DNA of 64,000 nt, taken from contig NZ_CP029639.1 of NCBI RefSeq assembly GCF_003268635.1, positions 2,305,501 to 2,369,500 of the forward strand, in the 5' to 3' direction. The notes under the pieces are model-generated. The model was not told the origin of the DNA. It worked only from the letters and a program-made list of their open reading frames with translations, and ran no database searches. Source of the stretch: Paenibacillus sp. DCT19 (GTDB taxonomy: Bacteria > Bacillota > Bacilli > Paenibacillales > Paenibacillaceae). How positions within the stretch are numbered: the stretch's first letter is position 1; every line of letters begins with the position of its first letter. The position numbers and the translations under genes are program-made. Below are positions 19,927-29,098 of the stretch, piece by piece.

Positions 19927-20294
19927 ATTACAAGTCTCCTTCCATCGTGAGAGCCCAAGGCGTGATATATCGTATGCATGTCAGCATCAGGCGTTCATGG
20001 AGAAATGCATGGTGTAGGAGGATTTTTTTTACAGATAGAGAACTTAATTAACTATACAATGTGTATCGTTCATACTACTGAATGTCACCAGAGTGGTAGT
20101 TAGAGGTAACAAGAGTGCATAGACAATGGAAAGCGAGCATGATTACAATGAACATGCCATCATAAGGAAGAAAAATGGAAAATAGACAACTTATCTTGTA
20201 CAAGGATAAGAAAGAACATGTATTGTTGATAACGTTTACAATTGAGGGTTTTACCAAAAGTATTTTAATGCTGATCAAAAAAGGACGGTCATCC
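19927..20294. other. Divergent control region of permease and first sensor kinase
   Basis: 368 bases without a gene. ATACGATATATCACG-like near-palindromic sequence lies near 19960, a TATACAAT -10-like element lies near 20054, and a T9 run near 20025. An in-frame ATG at 20175 would lengthen the kinase by 40 residues, but it has no ribosome site and adds no recognised sequence. Confidence 0.4.
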
Positions 20295-22091
20295 ATGAAC
20301 TTCATCCGTTCATTGCGATTCAAATTTATAGTGGGTCTGACACTCATCATGCTGCCCCTGTTTCTGCTCATGTACTATAACAATGTGTACGCCATGAATG
20401 TTGTACGTGATCAAGTATCACTAACGAATATGAATCATTTAGTGAAGAGCGTTGAACAAAATGAACGTGTGCTTCAGGAAACGAATCGTTATCTATATAG
20501 CCTGGGTGAGCGTGACCCAGATATCATCTCCTTGTTTTTTCTAAAATACGGTAGCGGGGATTATATTATTGCCAAGCAACGGATCATGAATAAATTCATG
20601 ACAGATATAGGCTTCTACAATCTGATTGATTCCTTCTTTTTGTACGACGCGATAAATGATGATCTGTTGCTCGCCACATCCGGTGATTACGATATCAAAA
20701 TGTCACTCGTGCAGAAGAGCATGCCTGTGCAGATGCAGCAATTCGAAGGGGATATCCAGCAGCCTGAATGGGGGATTGTCCGCGGTGAATCAAGAAATGC
20801 ACTCGTAAAGACGGTGCGCATCAACCAGCAATTCTACGCCGGTGCTCTTGTGGACATGAATGCACTGAATTATCCAGAGCAATCCACGGAATCGGGAGAT
20901 CGTAGTGGGGCGGTTATTGTAGACATAGATGGTGTCGCATTGTCCAATTCATCCTTAAGTGCAGATCAGATTAAGCTTGCGGCTGCCCATCTTCCCGGAC
21001 TGAAGAACCCTTACCAGGTTATCTCGGAAGAAGTATCCAAGGGTAAGGCACGTCAATATTTGATGCTTGGCTTGCCTTCAGCGATGTCCAAAATGAACTA
21101 TGTTGTGCTTCTGCCAGAAGAAGACATGATGCGAAATTTGCCTTTCTTCCAACGGATCATTCGTTTGCTGCCTATTGGTGCAGCGGTGATTCTTATTACG
21201 GCTCTTGTCTTTGTCCGTCAATTGCTGTTCCGGCCAATGAATATGCTTATTCGTGGTATGAGACGGGTGAGTAGAGGTGAGCTTGATGTCAGATTGGAGC
21301 CACCCGCCTCTTCGGAGCTGGAGTTTGTTACTCGAAGCTTCAATCAGATGACAAGTCAGATTCAGCATCTTAAAATCGATGTTTATGAGGAGCAGCTAAG
21401 AACGAGGGAAGCGGAATTCAAGCAACTACAGATGCAGATTAACCCTCATTTTTATCTGAACTCCCTGAATATCATTCATAGCCTGGCTTCGCTGCAGAAG
21501 CATGAACTGGTGCAACAGATGGCAGGCCATCTCGCCGACTATTTCCGTTTCAGCCTGCGAGCTGGCAAACGTGTCATTCGACTTGATGAAGAACTGGAGC
21601 ATATTCGCCATTATTTGGAGATTCAGAAACTTCGTTTTCCAAATAAGTTTAGTTTTTCGCTGGAAGTCGACACGGGTCTGGGGCACTATGTACTGCCACC
21701 ATTAACGCTGCAACCCTTCGTTGAAAATGCAATTATTCATGGATTTCAGCGGCGTACAGAGCCTTTTGTCATTCGCATTAAAGGGGAGAGAACAGCATTC
21801 GTATCTGGTTCCACTGCGAACGAGGATGAGACAGAACAGCTTCCAATGTTATTTATAACGATAGAGGACAATGGTGTGGGCTTCAACCAGGAGCTGCTGG
21901 ATCGTCTGCAGCAAGGGCAATATGCAGAAGACCCAGGGGGACAGCACATCGGAATATGGAATGTAGCACACCGATTGATGGTGAAATATGGAGACGTAGC
22001 CGGGCTTGCCTTCAGCAACCAAGCTGATGGTGGAGCCACAGTGGTAATTCACATACCCGCACAGACGGAAGAGGAAGAAGGGGGAGCCTAA
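20295..22091 (+). CDS. YesM-type sensor histidine kinase
   Basis: 598 residues. A transmembrane segment at about 10-32 and another near 300 enclose an extracellular sensor region of about 270 residues. A HAMP domain follows (RPMNMLIRGMRRVSRGELDV), then a His_kinase domain with the phospho-accepting H385 in QMQINPHFYLNSL, and an HATPase with PFVENAIIHG, EDNGVGF and GIWNVAHRL. This class senses sugars outside the cell and phosphorylates an AraC-type regulator that switches on an ABC transporter. The start at 20295 is preferred: AAGGA lies 9 bases upstream and the protein then begins with the usual short basic stretch. Its stop overlaps the regulator start by one base (TAATG). Confidence 0.9.
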   Translation: MNFIRSLRFKFIVGLTLIMLPLFLLMYYNNVYAMNVVRDQVSLTNMNHLVKSVEQNERVLQETNRYLYSLGERDPDIISLFFLKYGSGDYIIAKQRIMNKFMTDIGFYNLIDSFFLYDAINDDLLLATSGDYDIKMSLVQKSMPVQMQQFEGDIQQPEWGIVRGESRNALVKTVRINQQFYAGALVDMNALNYPEQSTESGDRSGAVIVDIDGVALSNSSLSADQIKLAAAHLPGLKNPYQVISEEVSKGKARQYLMLGLPSAMSKMNYVVLLPEEDMMRNLPFFQRIIRLLPIGAAVILITALVFVRQLLFRPMNMLIRGMRRVSRGELDVRLEPPASSELEFVTRSFNQMTSQIQHLKIDVYEEQLRTREAEFKQLQMQINPHFYLNSLNIIHSLASLQKHELVQQMAGHLADYFRFSLRAGKRVIRLDEELEHIRHYLEIQKLRFPNKFSFSLEVDTGLGHYVLPPLTLQPFVENAIIHGFQRRTEPFVIRIKGERTAFVSGSTANEDETEQLPMLFITIEDNGVGFNQELLDRLQQGQYAEDPGGQHIGIWNVAHRLMVKYGDVAGLAFSNQADGGATVVIHIPAQTEEEEGGA

Positions 22092-23710
22092 TGCGGAATC
22101 TGTTGATCGTGGATGATGAGGTATATGCCCTACAGGCTATGGTTGAAGGGGTGGACTGGCAATCGGCGGGCATTGATCAGGTATTTAGTGCAGGAGATGC
22201 TGAAGAGGCGCGAGCGATATTGAAGCGACATGCTATCGATATTATGATCTGTGATATTGAAATGCCTGGCGAAACAGGTCTTGATCTACAGAGCTGGGTT
22301 CTTAAGCATGATCCAGGCATGTTGACTATTTTTCTTACAGGTCATGCTTTGTTTGCATATGCACAGACGGCAATTAAACTGAACAGCTTTGATTATGTGC
22401 TTAAGCCTGCCCCTGCGGATCAATTGCTCAAAATTGTGAGTCAGGCTGTAGATAAAATCAAAGCAGGTGAACAGCGCACACATACGAATAAACTTTACGA
22501 GACCGTCTACAAACGCTGGCAGACTCATAAGCCACTGTTGACAGAGCGGTTCTGGAAAGATGCGATATCTCAACGAATGACATTGACCAAACAGCGCTTG
22601 CAGGAATTAGCCGAAGTGTATGGAGCCGAGATTGATCCCAATGCACGTATTGTACCCATCGTCATTTCGGTAGAGGAATGGGTTCGTGAATTTGACCTTC
22701 GGGATGAAGAGGTATTGGAATATGCGCTGCGAAACGCAGCTAAGGAGATGTTGTTAGGAGACAGACCAGGTGAAGTATTTCAAGATCATGGCGGTCTAAA
22801 TATCGTGCTTGCGTATGAACAAGATGGCATCGTAGCTTCCGCGAGTGAGATGGAACAGGATTGCCAGATCTATATTCGAGAATGCGGTACGTACTTCTAT
22901 TGCCGATTATCCTGTTATGTGGGTGTTCCTGTTGCGGTTACCGAGTTGCAGGGGATGCTGAATGAGCTGATGGACATGGAGCGACGCAATATTAAGGAAC
23001 TCGCAGGTGTATTTGTATACGATGAGCAAGGCCGAGATACCGAAGATCGTTTTTTACCGATTCCGTGGTTCTCTGAATTATCCATCCTGTTTGAGACAGG
23101 CAAAGTAGGAGATTTACGTGAACGTGTTGATGAGATTTTTGAGTTGTTGGCTGGGCAGGAGAGGTTGTCACCAGAGATTCTGCGACTGTACTATCATGCG
23201 ATGCTGCATGTGGTGTATCCTCTGCTTCATCAGAAAAATGTATCTGTACGTAGTCTTTATCCAGGGGAACGTGAGCCGGAAGAGAGTTTTGTAACACGTT
23301 CTTTACCACAATTGAAGCAGTGGACATTGGATCTGATTAGTCGTGTGGTGCCTGTGTTGTATCCAGACGACCATAGTCCAATGACGATCGTAGATCAGTT
23401 GTGCATCTACATTGAGAATCATATTGGTGAAGAGCTGATGCGAGAAGAGCTAGCTTCCTTTGCCGGATTTAACCCCGCGTATCTGTCTCGTCTGTTCCGG
23501 AAAGAGAAGGGCATGTCTCTATCAGAGTTTATTTTACAGCGCAGAGTAGCAAAAGCGAAAACGTTATTATCCCAGTCTACCGTGAAGGTCACGGATATTG
23601 CGGGCAAGGTCGGATACTATAATTACTCTCATTTTACGAAAATGTTTAAGAAGTGCACCGGCATTACACCCCAGGAATTTCGCAAACAATCGCGTACCGT
23701 ACAGCTATGA
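22091..23710 (+). CDS. YesN-type response regulator with AraC DNA-binding domain
   Basis: 539 residues. The N-terminal receiver domain has acidic D8/D9, phosphorylation site D55 in ICDIEMPG and the conserved Lys in DYVLKP. A variable middle region follows. The C-terminal AraC module contains both helix-turn-helix units (REELASFAGFNPAYLSRLFR; TDIAGKVGYYNYSHFTKMFK). It is translationally coupled to the kinase and should activate a nearby sugar transporter, most likely the permease genes from 24334. A terminator overlaps the stop codon, so those genes need their own promoter. Confidence 0.92.
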   Translation: MRNLLIVDDEVYALQAMVEGVDWQSAGIDQVFSAGDAEEARAILKRHAIDIMICDIEMPGETGLDLQSWVLKHDPGMLTIFLTGHALFAYAQTAIKLNSFDYVLKPAPADQLLKIVSQAVDKIKAGEQRTHTNKLYETVYKRWQTHKPLLTERFWKDAISQRMTLTKQRLQELAEVYGAEIDPNARIVPIVISVEEWVREFDLRDEEVLEYALRNAAKEMLLGDRPGEVFQDHGGLNIVLAYEQDGIVASASEMEQDCQIYIRECGTYFYCRLSCYVGVPVAVTELQGMLNELMDMERRNIKELAGVFVYDEQGRDTEDRFLPIPWFSELSILFETGKVGDLRERVDEIFELLAGQERLSPEILRLYYHAMLHVVYPLLHQKNVSVRSLYPGEREPEESFVTRSLPQLKQWTLDLISRVVPVLYPDDHSPMTIVDQLCIYIENHIGEELMREELASFAGFNPAYLSRLFRKEKGMSLSEFILQRRVAKAKTLLSQSTVKVTDIAGKVGYYNYSHFTKMFKKCTGITPQEFRKQSRTVQL

Positions 23711-23730
23711 CGCAGCATGCTGCGTCTTTT
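23709..23730 (+). terminator. Rho-independent terminator overlapping the regulator stop
   Basis: GACGCAG, CATG loop, CTGCGTC, then TTTT. The whole 18-base stem-loop is a perfect palindrome and begins inside the TGA stop codon. Confidence 0.75.
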
Positions 23731-23739
23731 GTATTTTCA

Positions 23740-23923
23740 GAGGTTGTTCAAAAAGTCCACTTTTGATTACGAAGGATGCGCGAGTGGCATCTCAGCATCG
23801 AATATGGGGTTCAGCCGAAATGTCCGTTGCTCACGTAGGTTTGCCTACGCTCCGCTACTCCATTTCTAGCTTTATCCCATCTTCTTGGCACTGAAAAGCG
23901 AACTTTTTGAACTTCAATTGTAT
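23740..23923 (+). repeat. 184-bp MITE-like repeat, copy 1
   Basis: It starts with GAGGTTGTTCAAAAAGTCC and ends with AAAAGCGAACTTTTTGAAC plus a short tail. The ends form imperfect terminal inverted repeats (TTCAAAAAGTCCACTTTT against TTCAAAAAGTTCGCTTTT). Inside is a perfect CGTAGG-TTTG-CCTACG hairpin. No gene is encoded, although frames stay open by chance. Confidence 0.85.
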
Positions 23924-24107
23924 GAGGTTGTTCAAAAAGTCCACTTTTGATTACGAAGGATGCGCGAGTGGCATCTCAGCATCGAATATGGGATTCAGCC
24001 GAAATGTCCGTTGCTCACGTAGGTTTGCCTACGCTCCGCTACTCCATTTCTAGCTTCATCCCATCTTCTTGGCACTGAAAAGCGAACTTTTTGAACTTCA
24101 ATTGTAA
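23924..24107 (+). repeat. 184-bp MITE-like repeat, copy 2
   Basis: Nearly identical to copy 1 and directly adjacent, with exactly the same 184-base period. I see only a few substitutions (for example GGGG to GGGA and TTTATC to TTCATC). Confidence 0.85.
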
Positions 24108-24189
24108 GAGGTTGTTCAAAAAGTCCACTTTTGATTACGAAGGATGCGCGAGTGGCATCTCAGCATCGAATATGGGATTCAGCCGAAAT
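24108..24189 (+). repeat. 184-bp repeat, truncated copy 3
   Basis: The first 82 bases of the unit, matching copy 2, ending at AGCCGAAAT. The sequence after it is unrelated and leads to the permease gene, so the right terminal repeat is missing. Confidence 0.85.
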
Positions 24190-24333
24190 ACCAGAAAGTC
24201 ATAATTTGATTATTGAACAGGTCACCACAGTAGATATTGGATCAGTTCTCTCAGCCGTATACTTGAACCACAGGAGACACAAACGGTGCCACATCCTGAG
24301 GAAGAATTCAAGAGGAGTGAGGGAGAAGAGGCT

Positions 24334-25320
24334 ATGAAGACACAACCCGAGACGGGTAATCGCGCACGGATATCAGATGTAGGAGCGGGGTCAGTTCGCA
24401 AACGTAAATCGGTCTTGTACAATCTTGGAAAGTTTAAAGTGCTTTATCTCATGTTTCTGCCAGGAATTCTGTTTCTGCTGGTGAACAACTACATGCCCAT
24501 GTTCGGCGTACTCATTGCTTTCAAAAATGTAAACTATGCCGACGGTATTCTAGGAAGTCCATGGAGCGGCTGGGATAACTTCAAGTATTTGTTCTCCACG
24601 AGTGACGCGTGGGAGATCACCCGAAATACACTTGCGTACAATACCGTGTTTATCGCACTAAATCTATTTGTCGGCGTAGGCCTAGCGATATTGCTAAATG
24701 AAGTTAAGAACAAGGCCATGTCGAAATTATACCAATCACTTATGCTGCTGCCTTATTTCTTATCCATGATTGTAGTCAGTTACCTGGTACTTGCGTTCCT
24801 GGGTAAGGATTCGGGGTTCATGAACTCTACCATATTGCAGATCTTTGGTGGACAGCCAATTGACTGGTACTCTGAGCCGAAGTATTGGCCTTATATATTA
24901 CCGCTGGTGAATACGTGGAAAAATATAGGATATTATGCCGTCATATATCTCGCAGCTGTCGTAGGCATCGATGAGGAGTATTATGAAGCGGCCGTCTTGG
25001 ATGGAGCGACCAAATGGCATCAAATTCGCTTCATTACGGTTCCGTTTCTCATTCCGTTGATTGTCATTATGACTCTGTTACAGATTGGCCGTATATTCTA
25101 TGCGGACTTCAGTTTGTTCTATCAAGTTCCATTGGAATCAGGTGCGCTGTTCCCTGTAACGAACGTACTTGATACTTATGTGTACCGTACATTCTTGATC
25201 GGCGGCGATATAGGAATGTCCTCTGCTGCAGGTCTCTATCAGGCAGTCGTCGGCTTCGTGCTTGTCTTGGTATCCAATACCATCGTGAGACGAATAGACA
25301 AAGATAATGCATTATTTTGA
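24334..25320 (+). CDS. Sugar ABC transporter permease (LplB/YtcP type)
   Basis: 328 residues with six membrane segments. The permease EAA loop is clear (EYYEAAVLDGATKWHQIRFITVP). Family blocks include LMFLPGILFLLVNNYMPMFG, VLIAFKNVNY and SLMLLPYFLSMIVVSY. It forms the membrane channel with the next permease, using a shared ATPase encoded elsewhere, and takes up an oligosaccharide. The ATG at 24334 is chosen over a GTG at 24286, because GAAGAGG precedes it and the extra residues are charged and family-foreign. The gene begins about 145 bases after the repeat array. Confidence 0.9.
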   Translation: MKTQPETGNRARISDVGAGSVRKRKSVLYNLGKFKVLYLMFLPGILFLLVNNYMPMFGVLIAFKNVNYADGILGSPWSGWDNFKYLFSTSDAWEITRNTLAYNTVFIALNLFVGVGLAILLNEVKNKAMSKLYQSLMLLPYFLSMIVVSYLVLAFLGKDSGFMNSTILQIFGGQPIDWYSEPKYWPYILPLVNTWKNIGYYAVIYLAAVVGIDEEYYEAAVLDGATKWHQIRFITVPFLIPLIVIMTLLQIGRIFYADFSLFYQVPLESGALFPVTNVLDTYVYRTFLIGGDIGMSSAAGLYQAVVGFVLVLVSNTIVRRIDKDNALF

Positions 25321-25337
25321 GAGGGGGCAAGTCAACT

Positions 25338-26246
25338 GTGAAAACACGTGATCCATTGGCCGTTTCGCGGCGTTCCGCTTCGATTATTCACGGCATGTTT
25401 CTCTTTTACGCCATAGCCTGTATCGTGCCGATCCTGCTTGTCTTCGCCATCTCTTTCTCGGACGAAACAACAGTAATCGCTAACGGCTATAAGTTAATTC
25501 CTGAGAAGTTCAGTCTGACGGCTTATGAGTTTTTGTTTAAGGATATGGATCAGATCATTCACTCCTACGGCATTTCCATTATTGTAACTGTGGTGGGGAC
25601 GATTACGAGTGTGGCTCTGACTGCATTATATGCTTATCCGCTCTCACGTAGAGATTTGCCATACCGAGGATGGTTTGCATTCTTCATCTTCTTCACTATG
25701 TTGTTCAATGGTGGATTGGTACCCTGGTATCTCGTATATGTGAATGTGCTTGATTTGAAAAATTCGATTCTGGCACTTATTTTGCCGCTGCTTCTATCAC
25801 CGTTCTTCGTACTGGTCATGCGGACATTCTTCGCGAATTCGATCCCGGTCTCCATATTGGAATCGGCTCGAATTGATGGAGCGGGTGAACTGAGAACGTT
25901 TACACGCATTGTACTTCCACTCTCACTTCCAGTTATGGCAACGGTTGCACTCTTTAGTACGCTTAACTACTGGAATGACTGGTATCTAAGTATGATCTTT
26001 ATATCGGATAACCGGACGATCAGCCTTCAGTACTTAATGTACCGAACGCTGCTCGATATTCAATATTTGACTTCTAACTCTAATGTGTCTTCACAGATTT
26101 CCTCACAGGGTGGATTGCTGAATCTACCGAACAAAACATTGCAGATGGCAATGGCTGTAGTCGGAATTGGACCTATTGTGTTAGCCTATCCGTTCTTCCA
26201 ACGGTACTTCATCAAAGGGCTTACCGTAGGTGCAGTGAAGGGCTAA
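25338..26246 (+). CDS. Sugar ABC transporter permease (LplC/YtcP type)
   Basis: 302 residues, six membrane segments, with the EAA loop SARIDGAGELRTFTRIVLPLS and the family ending YFIKGLTVGAVKG. It pairs with the previous permease. GTG at 25338 follows GAGAGGGGG at good spacing; an upstream TTG overlapping the previous stop lacks one. The gap to the previous gene is 17 bases, so the two are in one operon. Confidence 0.9.
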   Translation: MKTRDPLAVSRRSASIIHGMFLFYAIACIVPILLVFAISFSDETTVIANGYKLIPEKFSLTAYEFLFKDMDQIIHSYGISIIVTVVGTITSVALTALYAYPLSRRDLPYRGWFAFFIFFTMLFNGGLVPWYLVYVNVLDLKNSILALILPLLLSPFFVLVMRTFFANSIPVSILESARIDGAGELRTFTRIVLPLSLPVMATVALFSTLNYWNDWYLSMIFISDNRTISLQYLMYRTLLDIQYLTSNSNVSSQISSQGGLLNLPNKTLQMAMAVVGIGPIVLAYPFFQRYFIKGLTVGAVKG

Positions 26247-26369
26247 CTCCGGCCGGTTAGCGGAGGAAGAGCTGGAGAAACGAAGATAGTTGAAAGGGCA
26301 TATACAAAAGTGAATTGGGGTAATTGACGGTCAGGTTGTAGGGTTAAACACATGACGGGAGGGGTTCAT

Positions 26370-27901
26370 TTGGTTAAAACGTTAAAGGTATGGCCGCGAC
26401 TCGCGGCGGCAGTCATGGCACTGAGTCTCGTGCTTGCAGGCTGTTCAACGGACAAAGGCGGAACAACTACAACGCCAGGTGCAGAAGGCGGAGGTGCAGC
26501 AGAAGGTGGAGGGAAACCTTATGAAGTGACGCTGTATTATCCAGGAACACCACAGAAGGATGTTGCCTTGGTAGAAGCTGAGATCAATAAAAAGATGGAA
26601 CCGAAAATTGGGGCAACGCTCAAAATCAATGCGATCGACTGGGGACAGTGGGACAATAAGCTGAATCTGATGATCTCCTCTGGTGAGAAATCAGACATTA
26701 TCTTTACAGCAGCGTGGCAGAACTACACGGTCAATGTAGCCAAAGGAGCTTTCCTGCCACTGAATGATCTGCTCGAAGAGCATGGTCAGGACATTAAGAA
26801 AAATCTAGACCCAGCCTTCCTTGAAGGTTCTCAGGTAGATGGGTCAACTATGGTGTACCAACGAATAAAGAGCTTGCAGCAACACGTGGTGTGCTCGTGC
26901 GTCAGGATCTGGCTGACAAATACAAGCTGGACTTAGCGGCGGTGAAAACATGGGCAGACCTGGAGCCTTTGCTCAAAACAATTAAGGAAAATGAACCAGG
27001 TATCACACCGTTCTACATGTCTAATACCAACGGTAACGGTTTGTTAGAAAATCTGGATTGGGATTACCTCGGTGATGCATCTGTACCAGGCGTTATCTCG
27101 AAGACAGCAGGCTCCACAACAGTACTGAACGAAGTGGAGACGGCAGAATTCAAGGAAGCTGCTGAACTCGCCCGTAAGTGGTACCAAGCCGGATATATCA
27201 ATAGTGATGCAGCTACATCCAATGTGTTCCCGAAAGACCAAGCCAAAGCAGGCAAAGCATTTATGTGGACAGACGGCATGAAGCCAGGTAAGGACAAGGA
27301 AGAGGAAGGCTATGTAGGCTTCCCGCTCACACAGATCGAAATGACGCAACCAACCATTACAACTGGCGATGCTTCCGGTGCGATGCTTGCGATCTCCCGC
27401 TCCTCTGAGCAACCGGAGAAAGCGATGCAAGTCATCAACCTGCTGCATTCTGATAAAGAAATCAACAACTTGCTTAATTTCGGTATTGAAGGTCAGCATT
27501 ATGTGAAGAAAGATGGAGCAGACAACATCATCACACTGCCTGACGGTGTAGATGCGAACAGCCGCACTTACAACCCAGGTGCACAATGGCAGCTCGGTAA
27601 CCAGTTCTTGAACTACCTCTGGGATAATGAAGATCCGCAGAAGTGGGAGAAATTCAAAGAGTTTAATGCCAAAGGTGTGAAGTCACCTGCCCTAGGATTT
27701 ACGTTTAACAGCCAATCGGTCAAAAACGAAATTGCTGCGGTAAACAATGTGAACAAACAGTTTAAACCAGGTATGACCTCTGGAGCGGTAGATCCAAATG
27801 AGATGATTCCTAAATACTTGGAGAAACTGAAAGCCGCAGGCATTGATAAGATCATTGCAGCTAAACAGGAACAACTGGATGCATTCCTTTCCAAAAAATA
27901 A
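26370..27901 (+). pseudogene. LplA-type sugar-binding lipoprotein (DUF3502 tail), frameshifted
   Basis: Repaired length is about 510 residues. The TTG at 26370 follows GGGAGGGG; the signal peptide ends in the lipobox LVLAGC. The first frame is family-like up to QVDG, then wanders to a stop at 26936. The true continuation (NYGVPTNKELAATRGVLVRQ and on to LEKLKAAGIDKIIAAKQEQL) is in the -1 frame. One missing base at the GGG run 26841-26843 explains this. As the third gene after two permeases it should be their binding protein. The rest of the sequence is intact, which argues for a sequencing error or a very recent mutation. Confidence 0.85.
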
Positions 27902-27971
27902 TATAACATGTAGATGAACCAAGCCATGAGCAGAGTCTTATATCTGCGCATTGGATACGGAGTCTACAGAT

Positions 27972-28008
27972 AAAGACATCTTCGGCACATAGCCGAGGGT
28001 GTCTTTTT
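27972..28008 (+). terminator. Rho-independent terminator after the first transporter operon
   Basis: AAAGACATCTTCGGC pairs imperfectly with GCCGAGGGTGTCTTT (27992-28006) around ACATA, followed by T. Confidence 0.85.
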
Positions 28009-28056
28009 GTCGTTTTACACACTCATCTGGATTGTTGATCATAAATAGGAAAAATA

Positions 28057-28065
28057 TGATATAAT
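28057..28065 (+). promoter_or_regulatory. Extended -10 promoter of the small membrane protein gene
   Basis: TGATATAAT gives an extended -10 (TATAAT at 28060-28065). A TTGATC lies 19 bases upstream as a poor -35. The start codon is 27 bases downstream. Confidence 0.6.
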
Positions 28066-28091
28066 CAGGTGGTTGATTAGGAGGTGTTTAT

Positions 28092-28790
28092 GTGTCGAGG
28101 GCGAAACTTACGTTCTCAATCATTTTTTTGATATTTTCGATCATTTTTACCTTCAACCATCATCTGGGCTTCTCGGTAGGCGATACGATATTGAGTAAAG
28201 TGGGATTGTTGCCTTATACAACAACTTATGTCAGAGGTGTTCACATCACACTTTTTATAGGTCTGGGTATGCTGGTCTGCAGTTACTTCATTACACGTAA
28301 AGTGTTGGGATCAACGTTCCCACGTCTTGCGAGTATGCTATGGTTAATGGTTTTGGTCACTGTTCTCAGTTATTCCTTCATCACGGATAAAGTCATGTAC
28401 ATCGTTAAGTGGAGTGCAACGGGAACGAATGCCGTTTCCTATGTACAGAACCAAAGTTCTTGTATGTACGATGTCGTTGATGATGGTGATACGCTAGCGA
28501 CATGTGATCTAATGATTAAAAATTACAGTGGACAACTTATCGTTGCCATGGTCAAACCTGATCTTGCACGTAGTTACAGAAATCAAGACGATCCGCTCTA
28601 CGAATCGTTAAGCTCTGTTGAGCTGAAGCCTGTACGCATTGAGATTGAACCCCGTAGTACATTTGCGGGTCAGCTTGCATTTTCCGGTTTAGCAGGATCA
28701 CCGCTCCCTTTTCAAGGCAAACTACATGATATTGTGCTCGATATCGGAATTGAGGGACAGAATATCGTATTTGATTATGAGATGCCTTAG
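28092..28790 (+). CDS. Unrecognised membrane protein with extracellular domain
   Basis: 232 residues. Three hydrophobic segments occupy about 6-25, 48-70 and 82-102. The remaining ~125 residues look soluble and beta-rich, with a pair of cysteines (SSCMYDVVDDGDTLATCDLM) that could form a disulfide. I do not recognise a family. A GTG start at 28092 follows AGGAGGTG. It has its own promoter and terminator and lies between the two kinase/transporter blocks, so co-function with them is not indicated. Confidence 0.7.
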   Translation: MSRAKLTFSIIFLIFSIIFTFNHHLGFSVGDTILSKVGLLPYTTTYVRGVHITLFIGLGMLVCSYFITRKVLGSTFPRLASMLWLMVLVTVLSYSFITDKVMYIVKWSATGTNAVSYVQNQSSCMYDVVDDGDTLATCDLMIKNYSGQLIVAMVKPDLARSYRNQDDPLYESLSSVELKPVRIEIEPRSTFAGQLAFSGLAGSPLPFQGKLHDIVLDIGIEGQNIVFDYEMP

Positions 28791-28835
28791 CAGCATAGAA
28801 TACATACATAACTTCCATTACAATGGATTGAGAAG

Positions 28836-28859
28836 AGTCGGCGAAAGCCGGCTTTTTTT
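28836..28859 (+). terminator. Rho-independent terminator
   Basis: AGTCGGC, GAAA tetraloop, GCCGGCT, then a run of T to 28859. Confidence 0.9.
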
Positions 28860-28917
28860 GGGGTATACAAGCTGGAATTAGTGCAGAAATATTGACATTG
28901 TGACCTATCCCTTATCC

Positions 28918-28932
28918 TTGGAAACGCTTACG
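28918..28932 (+). promoter_or_regulatory. cre-like site before the second kinase gene
   Basis: TTGGAAACGCTTACG matches the cre consensus except at the last position. It lies about 165 bases before the kinase start and may allow glucose repression of the galactan-sensing system. Confidence 0.55.
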
Positions 28933-29098
28933 ATGGAGAGTGAGCTATTCTGTTTGTTATTACGGAAGGGGTAGTGTAGCTACGGTGTCTATGGTGTAAG
29001 TGCGAATCGTGTGAAATACGAAAATAATCATTTATGTTTATGGTGTGTATAGCTAAAATAGATGTCACCGACAATTTAAGACAAGGTGAGATGAGAAA

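Noticed and set aside
23740..24189. Possible CRISPR array
   Set aside because: The repeated unit is 184 bases without unique spacers, and no cas genes are present; it is a tandem repeat.
23598..24337. Open frames of about 70-100 codons running through the 184-bp repeats
   Set aside because: They arise because the repeat lacks stops in some frames. They have no ribosome sites, share repeat sequence between copies and start inside the regulator gene or the repeat.
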